Source: STD2-77 sp964503935 (GTDB taxonomy: Bacteria; Patescibacteriota; Minisyncoccia; JAHIHE01; JAGLIN01). From it: a stretch of 12,917 bases of DNA. Location: positions 1 through 12,917 of the forward strand of contig CAZDCJ010000031.1 of assembly GCA_964503935.1 (NCBI GenBank), read 5' to 3'. The number at the start of each line of letters is the position of its first letter. Within the stretch, counting starts at the first letter, position 1. This document shows positions 5,970 through 12,889 of this stretch, piece by piece. Under the pieces are notes generated by a model. It made no database searches. It was given only the letters and a program-made list of their open reading frames with translations, and had not been told where the DNA came from. The position numbers and the translations under genes were made by a program.

Positions 5970-6335
5970 ATGGATGAAAGATGGATGTTTTTCAGAGGTC
6001 CTGAGGTTGCGGAGATTGCCGCAGCCTTCGAGTCAATGAATTCGGAAAAGACGGTCAAGCTAGTCATAGAATATGAAGATGATAGGAAGGAGGAAACACG
6101 GACAGTGGAAGCGCATATAACTTCCATGTCGCGCGACATCACTCCTACCGCTTTCAGCGGACAAGAAGACGCCAAGTTCGGCTTCGAAGGTTTCTACGAA
6201 TATTCGGAAAAAGGCAAAGTGTATCTGCATATCTTCCGGGCTGCGGCGTATGATCGTGACACGAAGAGGGGGCGGATTACGGATGTAATGAGGCCCGAGT
6301 TGGATACCGATCCGAGAAGGGCGTCTGGAGCATGA
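5970..6335 (+). CDS. Small orphan protein of unknown function
   Basis: A 121-residue soluble protein without signal peptide, membrane helix or cysteine. It alternates charged and hydrophobic residues in a way that suggests several beta strands, for example TVKLVIEYEDD, RTVEAHITSM and KVYLHIFRAAAYD, with an FGFEGFYEYSEKGK turn between them. The last 25 residues are Arg/Asp-rich and probably flexible. The ATG is preceded by only a weak AGGG (about 5957-5960), and an in-frame stop just upstream (5955-5957, TAG) rules out a longer form. It is 42 nt before the beta-solenoid-like gene and likely shares its mRNA. The family is not recognised. Codon choice resembles its neighbours, supporting a real gene. 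Confidence 0.65.
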   Translation: MDERWMFFRGPEVAEIAAAFESMNSEKTVKLVIEYEDDRKEETRTVEAHITSMSRDITPTAFSGQEDAKFGFEGFYEYSEKGKVYLHIFRAAAYDRDTKRGRITDVMRPELDTDPRRASGA

Positions 6336-6377
6336 AGGCGGAATCAGGGAAAACAAAATTATGGTAAAGGACGGTGA

Positions 6378-7331
6378 ATGAATATGGCAGATAAGAAGTT
6401 AGATGTCGGAAATGTAAAAGTCATCAGTTTAGCCGTCGAAAACATCGATGGAAATGTGCATATAATTCCGCAGGAAGAGCATCTCAAACCGGAAGTCGTA
6501 GTCTACGGAACGCGGAAAAAGGTCCGTACGATATGTGCTGAGAATGAGGACGAAATCCTTTTTATAAGAGGATGCTCGCCTGGAAAAGACGAGAAGTATT
6601 TGACAATATCTACCGCGACTATGCAGGTGGGATGCGATATCCAGGCAGGAGGGAATGTCATCATAAGCGGTGTCGTCCAGAACTGTTCATCAGCTTGTGC
6701 GGGTCGGGAGGATTTTGGGGCAGAAATGGTGGCAGAAAAGGTGGACTGTGATAGCCGGAAAATAAAGACTACGGAAGTCGTCATCAGGATTCCCAAGAAT
6801 GCGGATGTCAAGGTAAGGAACGTATCCGGCACGGTAGATATCGGCGATTTTCATGCCAAAGTAGAAGTATTTGCGCGTCTTGAACGGAATAAGGTCGCCA
6901 TCGGTAAAGTCCGCGGAGCGAATATAACTTCCGTGTCCGGTGCCGAAGTGATTATTGCCGGAGTAACCGAATGGGCGGTCGTAGTCGCATCTTATGATGG
7001 AAAGATAGATATCCATTCGCCTGAGAAAATCGGGAAGGTAAGGGAACTGAGGGCATTTTCCGATCATAACGGAAAAATCACTTATTACGGCTCTGCGGAA
7101 ATTGCCGTATTGGCAGCGTTTGCCGACGGTAGGATAAAGTACAGAGGAACCGTCGAAAGACTGACTGTCATCGCGTCCGACAGCAAGAATATGGATGTGC
7201 AACAAGCATATAATGCGGTATTGATCGCAGGCGACGGCGGATGGATGGAAGCGAATGAAGTAATAAGGACGCTTATAGAAAATAAGACAGAAAGAGGAGG
7301 CATAAGCGTAGCCAAAAGGCCGAGGCAATGA
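6378..7331 (+). CDS. Beta-solenoid-like protein resembling DUF4097 (putative adhesin) family
   Basis: A 317-residue protein with no signal peptide or membrane helix. The second half shows repeated short rungs with a hydrophobic strand and a Gly/Asp turn: VSGTVDIGD (149-157), SYDGKIDI (205-212), SDHNGKITYYG (228-238), FADGRIKYRG (248-257) and SDSKNMDV (267-274), spaced about 19-24 residues. This pattern resembles DUF4097-type right-handed beta-solenoids, usually found on envelope proteins. The first half holds several cysteines (C53, C66, C86, C103, C107, C124), uncommon for that family and suggestive of metal binding or disulfides. AAAGGA (6366-6371) lies 6 nt before the ATG, and a second ATG at 6384 is a possible alternative start. 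It is followed by a strong terminator. The function is unknown and the family assignment rests on pattern only. Confidence 0.75.
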   Translation: MNMADKKLDVGNVKVISLAVENIDGNVHIIPQEEHLKPEVVVYGTRKKVRTICAENEDEILFIRGCSPGKDEKYLTISTATMQVGCDIQAGGNVIISGVVQNCSSACAGREDFGAEMVAEKVDCDSRKIKTTEVVIRIPKNADVKVRNVSGTVDIGDFHAKVEVFARLERNKVAIGKVRGANITSVSGAEVIIAGVTEWAVVVASYDGKIDIHSPEKIGKVRELRAFSDHNGKITYYGSAEIAVLAAFADGRIKYRGTVERLTVIASDSKNMDVQQAYNAVLIAGDGGWMEANEVIRTLIENKTERGGISVAKRPRQ

Positions 7332-7339
7332 ATATCGCA

Positions 7340-7369
7340 GTCTCTTTTTAAAAGAGATTATTTTTTTAT
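7340..7369 (+). terminator. Intrinsic terminator after the beta-solenoid-like gene
   Basis: TCTCTTT (7341-7347), loop TTA and AAAGAGA (7351-7357) form the stem. A T-rich tail (TTATTTTTTTAT, 7358-7369) follows. It begins 9 nt after the stop codon. Confidence 0.8.
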
Positions 7370-7484
7370 CCGTTTCATGTCCGGACTTTACTTGTCGCGA
7401 CGGATATGTTAGTACGGATAAAAAGCTGCTAGATATCAACATTATCAAAACTAAAGAGGTGATAGGATAGAAGAGGTAGTAGCC

Positions 7485-7979
7485 TTGAGAAATGACGATC
7501 GGGAAGCATTCGAAGGAAGTCCGAGATATATTTTTTCGCTTCTTCTCGCATACGGCAGGCTGCATAGCCCGGAAGGCGATGTGGAATCGACCATTATTGC
7601 GGCGAAGAGATATCTCAAGGAGGCAGGCCTGACGCATCGGAAAGAAAAGGAAGTCTGGCAAGAGCTGCGGGTACTTCTGGTATCGGGATTCGAAGCGGAA
7701 GCTTACTATAGCCTGGAAGAGGCGCGGCTTATAAGCAAGTATACTGACGCGAGCCGGGAAGTAATGCGCATGCGCATCTTCCTTTTCAAGGCCGGGCTGG
7801 ACGAGAAAGAATGGCTCCGGCAGAGTGGTTCCTCGGAAAGAGAAATCAGGCGGATTCTCCGTAAGGGGGCGGAAAACAGAAGGGCTTACCTCTCTGGGGT
7901 GCGCATGAAGAAGATGACGGAAATCATACGGGAAAAACGAAGCCGTTCCAAGAAAGGCATAAAAAAGACAGAATCATGA
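7485..7979 (+). CDS. Helical basic orphan protein of unknown function (TTG start)
   Basis: A 164-residue protein with a TTG start. The choice rests on GAGGT (about 7473-7477) placed 7 nt upstream, and the nearby ATG at 7492 is in another frame that soon stops. Sequence composition predicts almost only alpha helix: an amphipathic N-terminal half (YIFSLLLAYGRLH, STIIAAKRYLKEAGL, KEVWQELRVLLVSGF) and a charged second half. The tail (about residues 125-164) is strongly basic, rich in Arg and Lys, which would suit nucleic-acid or ribosome binding, though no named motif is visible. It has no cysteines, signal peptide or membrane helix. The stop codon lies inside the bidirectional terminator shared with murA. 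The upstream gap 7370-7484 shows no clear promoter. The family is not recognised. Confidence 0.7.
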   Translation: MRNDDREAFEGSPRYIFSLLLAYGRLHSPEGDVESTIIAAKRYLKEAGLTHRKEKEVWQELRVLLVSGFEAEAYYSLEEARLISKYTDASREVMRMRIFLFKAGLDEKEWLRQSGSSEREIRRILRKGAENRRAYLSGVRMKKMTEIIREKRSRSKKGIKKTES

Positions 7980-7990
7980 TTCTGTCTTTT
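7961..7990. terminator. Bidirectional terminator between the basic orphan and murA
   Basis: A perfect 13-bp inverted repeat (7963-7975 AAAAGACAGAATC with 7978-7990) is separated by only two bases, AT. The A-run on the left (7961-7966) and T-run on the right make it an intrinsic terminator in both directions, serving the plus-strand orphan and minus-strand murA. The TGA stop of the orphan (7977-7979) lies at the hairpin tip. Confidence 0.85.
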
Positions 7991-8008
7991 AAAATTGCCG
8001 GAAAAATC

Positions 8009-9277
8009 CTAGATCGTTTCCCGCTTGATATCCGCGCCGAGATTGCCGAGACGTTGCTCGATCTCTTCGTAGCCGCGGTCCACTTGCTCAATGCCGGAGA
8101 GGGTGCTTTGTCCCTGGGCGAGGAGGGCGGCGATGATCATCGTGGCGCCCGCTCGGAGGTCGAAGCTCTGGATGTCCTTGCCGTAAAGCGGCGTGGGGCC
8201 AGTGATGATGGCGCGGTGCGGATCGCAGATGACGGCGTTCGCGCCCATTTTCGAGAGTTCGTTGATGTAGTTCATCCGCCCCTCATAAAGGGTGTCGTGG
8301 ACGAGGGTATTGCCTTCTGTCTGGGTTGCGAGGACCGCGAAAGGCGCCTGCAGGTCAGTGGGCAGCCCGGGATAGGTGCGCGCTTCCACTTTGGTGAGCG
8401 TTCCCAGCTTAGAGGTCGGTCTTACGTGCAGCTTGTTGCCTTCCTCAATGTCAAAGAGGACGCCGGCTTCTTTCAATTTCTCAAGTACCAAGTCCAGGTC
8501 ATTAGGTACGACGTTCTTGATGATCACTTCTCCGCGCGTGGCTCCGGCGGCGATGGCGAAAGTGCCCGCCTCGATCGGATCCGGCTGGATGGTGTGGCGC
8601 GCGCCGTGCAGGCTCTCGACTCCGTTTATCTCGATCGTATGGAAGCCGCAGCCGCGGATATCCGCGCCCATCTTCCTGAGGAACCTGCCGAGGTCCTGGA
8701 CATGCGGCTCGATGGCGGCAGTGCGGATGGTGGTGGTGCCTTCGGCAAGCGTCGCGGCCATCATGAGGTTCTCGGTGGCGGTGACGGAAAATTCCTTGAG
8801 TATGATCTTCTTGCCGACCAGTCTATCCGCTTCGAAATAATAGAATTGGTCATCCTGGGTTATCCTGGCGCCGAGTGCTTCGAGCGCGTCGAAATGGATG
8901 CCGATCGGACGTGCTCCGATGATGCATCCGCCCGGCTGCTTGATCTTGAATTTACGGAATCGGGCGAGCAGGCTCCCCAGGAGCAGGATAGACGAGCGCA
9001 TGCGTCCGACCAGCATGAAGTCCATCTTCTCGGGGTCCATGTCGTCACCGGCTTTCACTCGGACCGTCCTTTCGCCGATCTTCTCGACTTCCACTCCCAT
9101 GCTCTGGAGTATCTTGATCATGTTCATGACATCAGTGATGCGCGGGACATTGTCGATTATGCATTCTTCTTTCGTCAGCAGGCACGCCGCGAGTATCGGG
9201 GTTGTCGCATTCTTCGAGCCTCTTACTTCAATCTCTCCGTTAAGCGGTTTTCCTCCGTTTATGATGAATTTCTCCAT
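8009..9277 (-). CDS. murA: UDP-N-acetylglucosamine 1-carboxyvinyltransferase
   Basis: MurA transfers enolpyruvate from phosphoenolpyruvate to UDP-GlcNAc, the first committed step of peptidoglycan synthesis, in the cytoplasm. The 422-residue length is typical of this two-domain inverse alpha-beta barrel. Conserved residues seen are K22-N23 in RGSKNATTPIL, the active-site loop PGGCIIGARP with C118 (equivalent to E. coli Cys115, the fosfomycin target) and D308 in YPGLPTDLQ (equivalent to D305). The Cys is kept, so the enzyme would be expected to be fosfomycin-sensitive, unlike lineages that carry Asp there. No Shine-Dalgarno site is visible, but MEKFIINGG matches the family start. It is divergent from yvcK/glmR across about 100 bp and convergent with the basic orphan. 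Confidence 0.96.
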   Translation of the reverse strand: MEKFIINGGKPLNGEIEVRGSKNATTPILAACLLTKEECIIDNVPRITDVMNMIKILQSMGVEVEKIGERTVRVKAGDDMDPEKMDFMLVGRMRSSILLLGSLLARFRKFKIKQPGGCIIGARPIGIHFDALEALGARITQDDQFYYFEADRLVGKKIILKEFSVTATENLMMAATLAEGTTTIRTAAIEPHVQDLGRFLRKMGADIRGCGFHTIEINGVESLHGARHTIQPDPIEAGTFAIAAGATRGEVIIKNVVPNDLDLVLEKLKEAGVLFDIEEGNKLHVRPTSKLGTLTKVEARTYPGLPTDLQAPFAVLATQTEGNTLVHDTLYEGRMNYINELSKMGANAVICDPHRAIITGPTPLYGKDIQSFDLRAGATMIIAALLAQGQSTLSGIEQVDRGYEEIEQRLGNLGADIKRETI

Positions 9278-9296
9278 TCCGTTTTTTTATGGTTTA

Positions 9297-9333
9297 CTGG
9301 TTTAATGGTATAATAGAACCAGAGGATTGACAA
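9297..9333. promoter_or_regulatory. Divergent promoter region between murA and yvcK/glmR
   Basis: For the plus strand, TGG followed by TATAAT (9306-9314) is an extended -10. The -35 (TTTATG at 9286-9291) is poor. For the minus strand, TTGTCA (complement of 9328-9333) and TACCAT (complement of 9305-9310) are 17 bp apart. The two promoters overlap, and an inverted repeat (CTGGTT 9297-9302 with AACCAG 9317-9322) spans the plus -10, a plausible operator. A UDP-GlcNAc-responsive switch is only a guess. Confidence 0.45.
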
Positions 9334-9377
9334 GGAAAAGGGAACCGGTCACACTAATCGGATAACCTACGAAACAT

Positions 9378-10349
9378 ATGAGAAATAAGAAGATAGCCTG
9401 CTTCGGCGGGGGGAGCGTGATGCCCAAAGTGGTGCTTTCGCCGCTCCGGAAATATGGCGCGGATATAACTTCGATAACCTCCATGGCCGATGACGGAGGC
9501 TCGACTGGGGCGCTTCGCCGCGAATTAGGGATACCGGCACCGGGAGACATCCGGCGGCACATGCTGGCGCTCTCTGACGCGCCGGAGTGGAAGAAGGAGC
9601 TTTGGGGCATGCGCTTCGGTACGGAAGATTTCGGAGGCGGACATCGGGGGCATAATTTTGGCAATCTTTTCCTCGCGGGGTCAGCCAAGCACGTGAAGGA
9701 CTATGGTGAGGTGCTTGAGGAGTGCTGTAAATTCCTCGAAATAGACAAACGGTACCGGCCTTTGCCCGCATCGGTGGGAGACGTGGTGCTTTGCGCGGAA
9801 CTTGAGAACGGGGAGATAGTCGAAGGAGAAAGCGAGGTAGATATCCCGAAGCTCCATGATCCGGAAATGCCGATAAGGAGAGTATTCCTCAAAAGACAGG
9901 TGAGGGCTTATGCGCCGGCGCTTCTGGCTGTGGCGGAAGCGGATGCGCTTATATTCGGTCCGGGAGATCTCTTTTCTTCGACGTTGCCGTGTCTCCTGGC
10001 AGGAGGAATGAAGAAAGCGTTGTCGGAGTCAAAGGGAATGAAGATCTTCATCGTGAACGTGATGAATAAGCGGGGAGAGACGGCGGGCTTTACCGTGGAG
10101 CGCTTCGCGCGGGAGGCGGAAAAATATCTAGGCACGGAACTCGACTATGTCTTGTACAACGATAGCCTGCCGACGCTCGAGGAAACGGTCCTTGCCCAGA
10201 AAGAAGATCCGGTTCTTCTCGAGCCGGTGACCTTCGGCAATGACCTAGATAAGGATAAGTTCATCGGGGCGAGCCTGCTCCGGGAAGGCACCGTGGAGCA
10301 TGATGCGGTAAAGACGGGAAAGATGCTGTGGAAATTGATTACGAAATGA
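9378..10349 (+). CDS. yvcK: YvcK/GlmR-type (CofD-like) UDP-sugar-binding regulator
   Basis: A member of the CofD-like YvcK family. In Bacillus and Mycobacterium relatives these proteins bind UDP-GlcNAc and adjust carbon flow into cell wall; B. subtilis YvcK is also called GlmR because it stimulates GlmS. Motifs seen are GGG (10-12), MADDGGSTGALR (36-47), GDIRR (56-60), GHNFGNLFLAG (91-101), FGPGDLFSS (193-201) and NVMNKRGETAGFT (227-239). The N-terminal loop reads GGGSVMPK instead of the common GGGTG, a visible deviation at the nucleotide-binding loop. The length of 323 residues is normal. There is no Shine-Dalgarno site. It is divergent from murA and upstream of murG, in the same neighbourhood as glmS, which suits a cell-wall precursor role. 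Phospho-lactate transferase (CofD itself) is unlikely given the YvcK-type motifs. Confidence 0.85.
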   Translation: MRNKKIACFGGGSVMPKVVLSPLRKYGADITSITSMADDGGSTGALRRELGIPAPGDIRRHMLALSDAPEWKKELWGMRFGTEDFGGGHRGHNFGNLFLAGSAKHVKDYGEVLEECCKFLEIDKRYRPLPASVGDVVLCAELENGEIVEGESEVDIPKLHDPEMPIRRVFLKRQVRAYAPALLAVAEADALIFGPGDLFSSTLPCLLAGGMKKALSESKGMKIFIVNVMNKRGETAGFTVERFAREAEKYLGTELDYVLYNDSLPTLEETVLAQKEDPVLLEPVTFGNDLDKDKFIGASLLREGTVEHDAVKTGKMLWKLITK

Positions 10350-10410
10350 TTAAGTAGCTTAAATATTCCGATCCCTATAGAATCATTGTTTCCATTTCAT
10401 TTTTTTCAGC

Positions 10411-10543
10411 TGTCATTTTGAGCGTAGTGAAGCGGAGGGAGAAATCTGGGAGCTTCATATATAGGAAGAATCGGGTTATGAACATGCGGTTCTGAAGCAG
10501 AGGAGTCTTAATCCCAGATTCCTCACATACGTTCGGAATGACA
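10411..10543. repeat. ~130-bp palindromic repeat element, copy 2 (REP/MITE-like)
   Basis: The left arm runs from TGTCATTTTGAGCG (10411) to AAATCTGGGA (10451). The right arm starts TCCCAGATTCCTC (10512) and ends TCGGAATGACA (10543). The reverse complement of the right arm matches the left over both ends, and pairing continues outward (CAGCTGTCATT at 10408-10418 with AATGACAACTG at 10537-10547). Termini, internal AAATCTGGGA motif and length (133 bp against 131 bp) match the element at 3072-3202. It fills the yvcK-murG gap; the rest of that gap (10350-10410 and 10544-10608) shows no gene, only a T7 run at 10400-10406 and AT-rich sequence before murG. Confidence 0.7.
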
Positions 10544-10608
10544 ACTGATGGTTTGAGTAGTAAATAGCTTTCTAGGCAAGCATTAAAGGTTAATAATAAG
10601 TCAAACAG

Positions 10609-11703
10609 ATGAAGATACTTGTGACAGGCGGAGGGACGGGCGGACACCTGATACCGCTATTATCGATAGTCTCGGAAATCAAGAGGCGCGACCGGAGCGC
10701 CGAACTCCTATTCGTGGGTCCCAAGAGCGATTTCAACGAGACGCTCCGCGGCGCGGGCATCGAGGTTCGGGAAGTGAACGCGGGGAAATTCCGCCGGTAC
10801 TTCTCGCTTGAGAATTTATCGGACATATTCAAGATCCTGATAGGGATTGACGAATCAATTTTCCATATACTCCGTTTCAAGCCCGATGTGGTATTCAGCA
10901 AGGGCGGATTCGCAAGCGTGCCGGCGGTCATCGCCGCCTCTTATATCCGCGTGCCGGTGATGACGCACGAATCCGACGCCGTTCCGGGGCTGGCCAACAA
11001 GATCATCGCTCGGATGGCGAAGAGGATCTTCGTCTCTTTTCCGGAGAGCAAAGAGCACTTTTCCGAATACAAGGTCATCTTTTCCGGTAATCCTATCCGG
11101 GAGGACATCTTAAAAGGCGACAAGGCGCGCGCCCAAAGATTTTTCGGTCTTCGCGAGAATCTGCCGGTCGTGCTCGTCTTCGGGGGGAGCCAGGGGGCGC
11201 AGAAGATAAACGGATTGCTTTCGGATAGTCTTGAAAAGATATTGGAGAGATATCAAGTTATCCATGTGTGCGGAAAGAATAACTTCGCGGAAATCGAGAA
11301 GAGGCGGGACGGTATGGATGCTCCGAACAAGCACCGTTACAAGATATATCCGTACCTCGATGAAGAGATGAAAGACGCGTTCGCGCTCAGCGACTTCATA
11401 ATTTCCCGCGCCGGCGCGAACAGCCTCTCGGAAATCATCGCGCTCGGAAAGCCTGGCCTCATCATCCCGCTTCCCTCGGCGGCCAACAACCACCAGTATC
11501 TCAACGCCAAACATTTCGCGGATCAGGGAATGATCATTCTTGCCGAAGAAAAGGATCTGGACGGCGGGAAACTTTTGGAGAAACTGAGCGAGCTTCAGGA
11601 GAAGAAAGCCGAACTCAGTGAAAATATCCAGAAATATAACGCCGCTATGCCGGCCGCGAAGCCCGCGGAAATTATTGCGGAGGAGATATTGAAATTCAAA
11701 TAA
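10609..11703 (+). CDS. murG: UDP-N-acetylglucosamine--undecaprenyl-PP-MurNAc-pentapeptide transferase
   Basis: MurG adds GlcNAc from UDP-GlcNAc to lipid I, giving lipid II, at the inner face of the membrane. It is a GT-B glycosyltransferase. The N-terminal glycine-rich loop GGGTGGH (7-13) and HESDAVPGLANK (120-131) form the acceptor side. The canonical HEQN reads HESD here. The C-terminal UDP-GlcNAc domain shows GGSQGA (192-197), SRAGANSLSEI (266-276) with E275, and the PLPSAANNHQYLNA motif (287-300). The 364-residue length is normal. The ATG has no Shine-Dalgarno site but gives the family start MKILVTGGG. It stands alone among mur genes here, with no ftsW, murC or murD next to it, and is followed after 4 nt by the HEPN gene. 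Confidence 0.96.
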   Translation: MKILVTGGGTGGHLIPLLSIVSEIKRRDRSAELLFVGPKSDFNETLRGAGIEVREVNAGKFRRYFSLENLSDIFKILIGIDESIFHILRFKPDVVFSKGGFASVPAVIAASYIRVPVMTHESDAVPGLANKIIARMAKRIFVSFPESKEHFSEYKVIFSGNPIREDILKGDKARAQRFFGLRENLPVVLVFGGSQGAQKINGLLSDSLEKILERYQVIHVCGKNNFAEIEKRRDGMDAPNKHRYKIYPYLDEEMKDAFALSDFIISRAGANSLSEIIALGKPGLIIPLPSAANNHQYLNAKHFADQGMIILAEEKDLDGGKLLEKLSELQEKKAELSENIQKYNAAMPAAKPAEIIAEEILKFK

Positions 11704-11707
11704 TGAT

Positions 11708-12811
11708 ATGCGAGAGTTCAAATATACTACAGATACAGTTAAAGACTGTATCAATGATACAGAGAAAAACTTAAGACGATTAATCGTTGATATATTATCG
11801 GATAAATACGGTAAGAATTGGTATAAAGGAGAATTCGGCTGGAGTCAAGAAAAAGTTATTTCCTTTGAAGAAAGGCGAAGGGAAAATCAGAAAAAGAATT
11901 CTACCAAAACGATATCAGAAGACTTGATTGATTATACTTATTTGCTAAATTTAAAAGAAATAATTATTAAGAATTGGCTTTTATTTAATCCTGTATTTAA
12001 ATCAAAGTCACAATTTGAAGTTTTTATCGATGTTTTAAACGATATCAGAAATGCAGAAATGCATTCTAGGTGTGACGTGCATGAGCATGAACGTCATCTC
12101 TGTCTTGGTGTTTGTGGTGAGATACTTTCTGCAATTAATCGCTGGAAGGACGGATATCGTATAGGAATTAGTAAGTATATCTTTCAATTTAGTTTTTTAT
12201 CCGAGATTAGAAATCAGGATGTGAAATTGTCAGAAATAAAAGCCAGAGATATGGCCCATAGATGGCTTGAAGATATTGCATCTAGAGTGAAGGGTACTTT
12301 GGATGAAAAAGAGGGGAGCGGGGAGTTGCCAAGTTATTTGTTTAGAACCAACGGTCATCACTTAACGGTTAAATTAAATTATCAACGTAATACGTCTTGC
12401 GGCATAATTGTAAATCTGTGCTTAGCATCCGATAATCTGGAGGTTCTTAGCAAAATAATTGAAATTAGCGATTATCCTTATCGCTCATTAGGTTTTGATT
12501 TAGCTGAAAATTTAGACATAGACAATATTGTCAATAGAATTAAAAAAACGAGGACCATATCTTCTTCGGTTTTTTGTGATAATGTTTGTACCAATTTTGA
12601 CTGCGCTCTCGGCAAAGTCGAGAAGGATACGGTGAGGGCTTCTTTTAGTGCATCAAAAATTCATTTGATATTTGACGGAAGTTATGAAGCCGGCTTCTTT
12701 AGGGCGCATGATTATTTATTAATAGATAAGATTTTATCGATTTTATATGGCGAATTAACACCACAACAGACAAGTAAAATTCTAGAAGATTCTATGGCTA
12801 AATATATGTAA
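11708..12811 (+). CDS. HEPN-domain protein (Swt1-type HEPN), putative ribonuclease, AT-rich
   Basis: A 367-residue protein. Residues about 12-140 look like an Swt1-type HEPN domain: a helical start LRRLIVDILSDKYGKNWY (22-39), a helix around LKEIIIKNWLLF (82-93) and the motif IRNAEMHSR (113-121), which contains R114 and H119 spaced as R-N-x3-H, the catalytic signature of HEPN RNases. The C-terminal two-thirds is not recognised; it holds a CDNVCTNFDC cluster (C-x3-C-x4-C). Base composition is strikingly AT-rich (for example about 17% GC in 11941-12000) against more than 50% in murG, with different codon use, suggesting horizontal acquisition. It starts 4 nt after the murG stop without a Shine-Dalgarno site, so it is probably transcribed with murG. 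HEPN RNases commonly serve in defence or toxin systems; the actual role here is unknown. Confidence 0.75.
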   Translation: MREFKYTTDTVKDCINDTEKNLRRLIVDILSDKYGKNWYKGEFGWSQEKVISFEERRRENQKKNSTKTISEDLIDYTYLLNLKEIIIKNWLLFNPVFKSKSQFEVFIDVLNDIRNAEMHSRCDVHEHERHLCLGVCGEILSAINRWKDGYRIGISKYIFQFSFLSEIRNQDVKLSEIKARDMAHRWLEDIASRVKGTLDEKEGSGELPSYLFRTNGHHLTVKLNYQRNTSCGIIVNLCLASDNLEVLSKIIEISDYPYRSLGFDLAENLDIDNIVNRIKKTRTISSSVFCDNVCTNFDCALGKVEKDTVRASFSASKIHLIFDGSYEAGFFRAHDYLLIDKILSILYGELTPQQTSKILEDSMAKYM

Positions 12812-12830
12812 GTCTACCCTTTATTTTTCC

Positions 12831-12871
12831 ATTAGCTTCGATTATACTTAATCAAGCTAATAAGCCTTTTT
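12831..12871 (+). terminator. Intrinsic terminator after the HEPN gene
   Basis: ATTAGCTT (12831-12838) pairs with AAGCTAAT (12854-12861). A further 5 bp (12840-12844 with 12849-12853) stack above a single C bulge, with a TACT loop. CCTTTTTA follows, giving a T5 run at 12867-12871. The stem is strong and the T-tract moderate. Confidence 0.65.
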
Positions 12872-12889
12872 ACCCGTAAAATCAAAGAA

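Noticed and set aside
7976..9313. 445-codon open frame on the plus strand
   Set aside because: It is antisense to murA, whose minus-strand translation carries all catalytic motifs. The plus frame gives an Asp/Arg/His-rich sequence with no recognisable domain, an effect of GC-rich codons.
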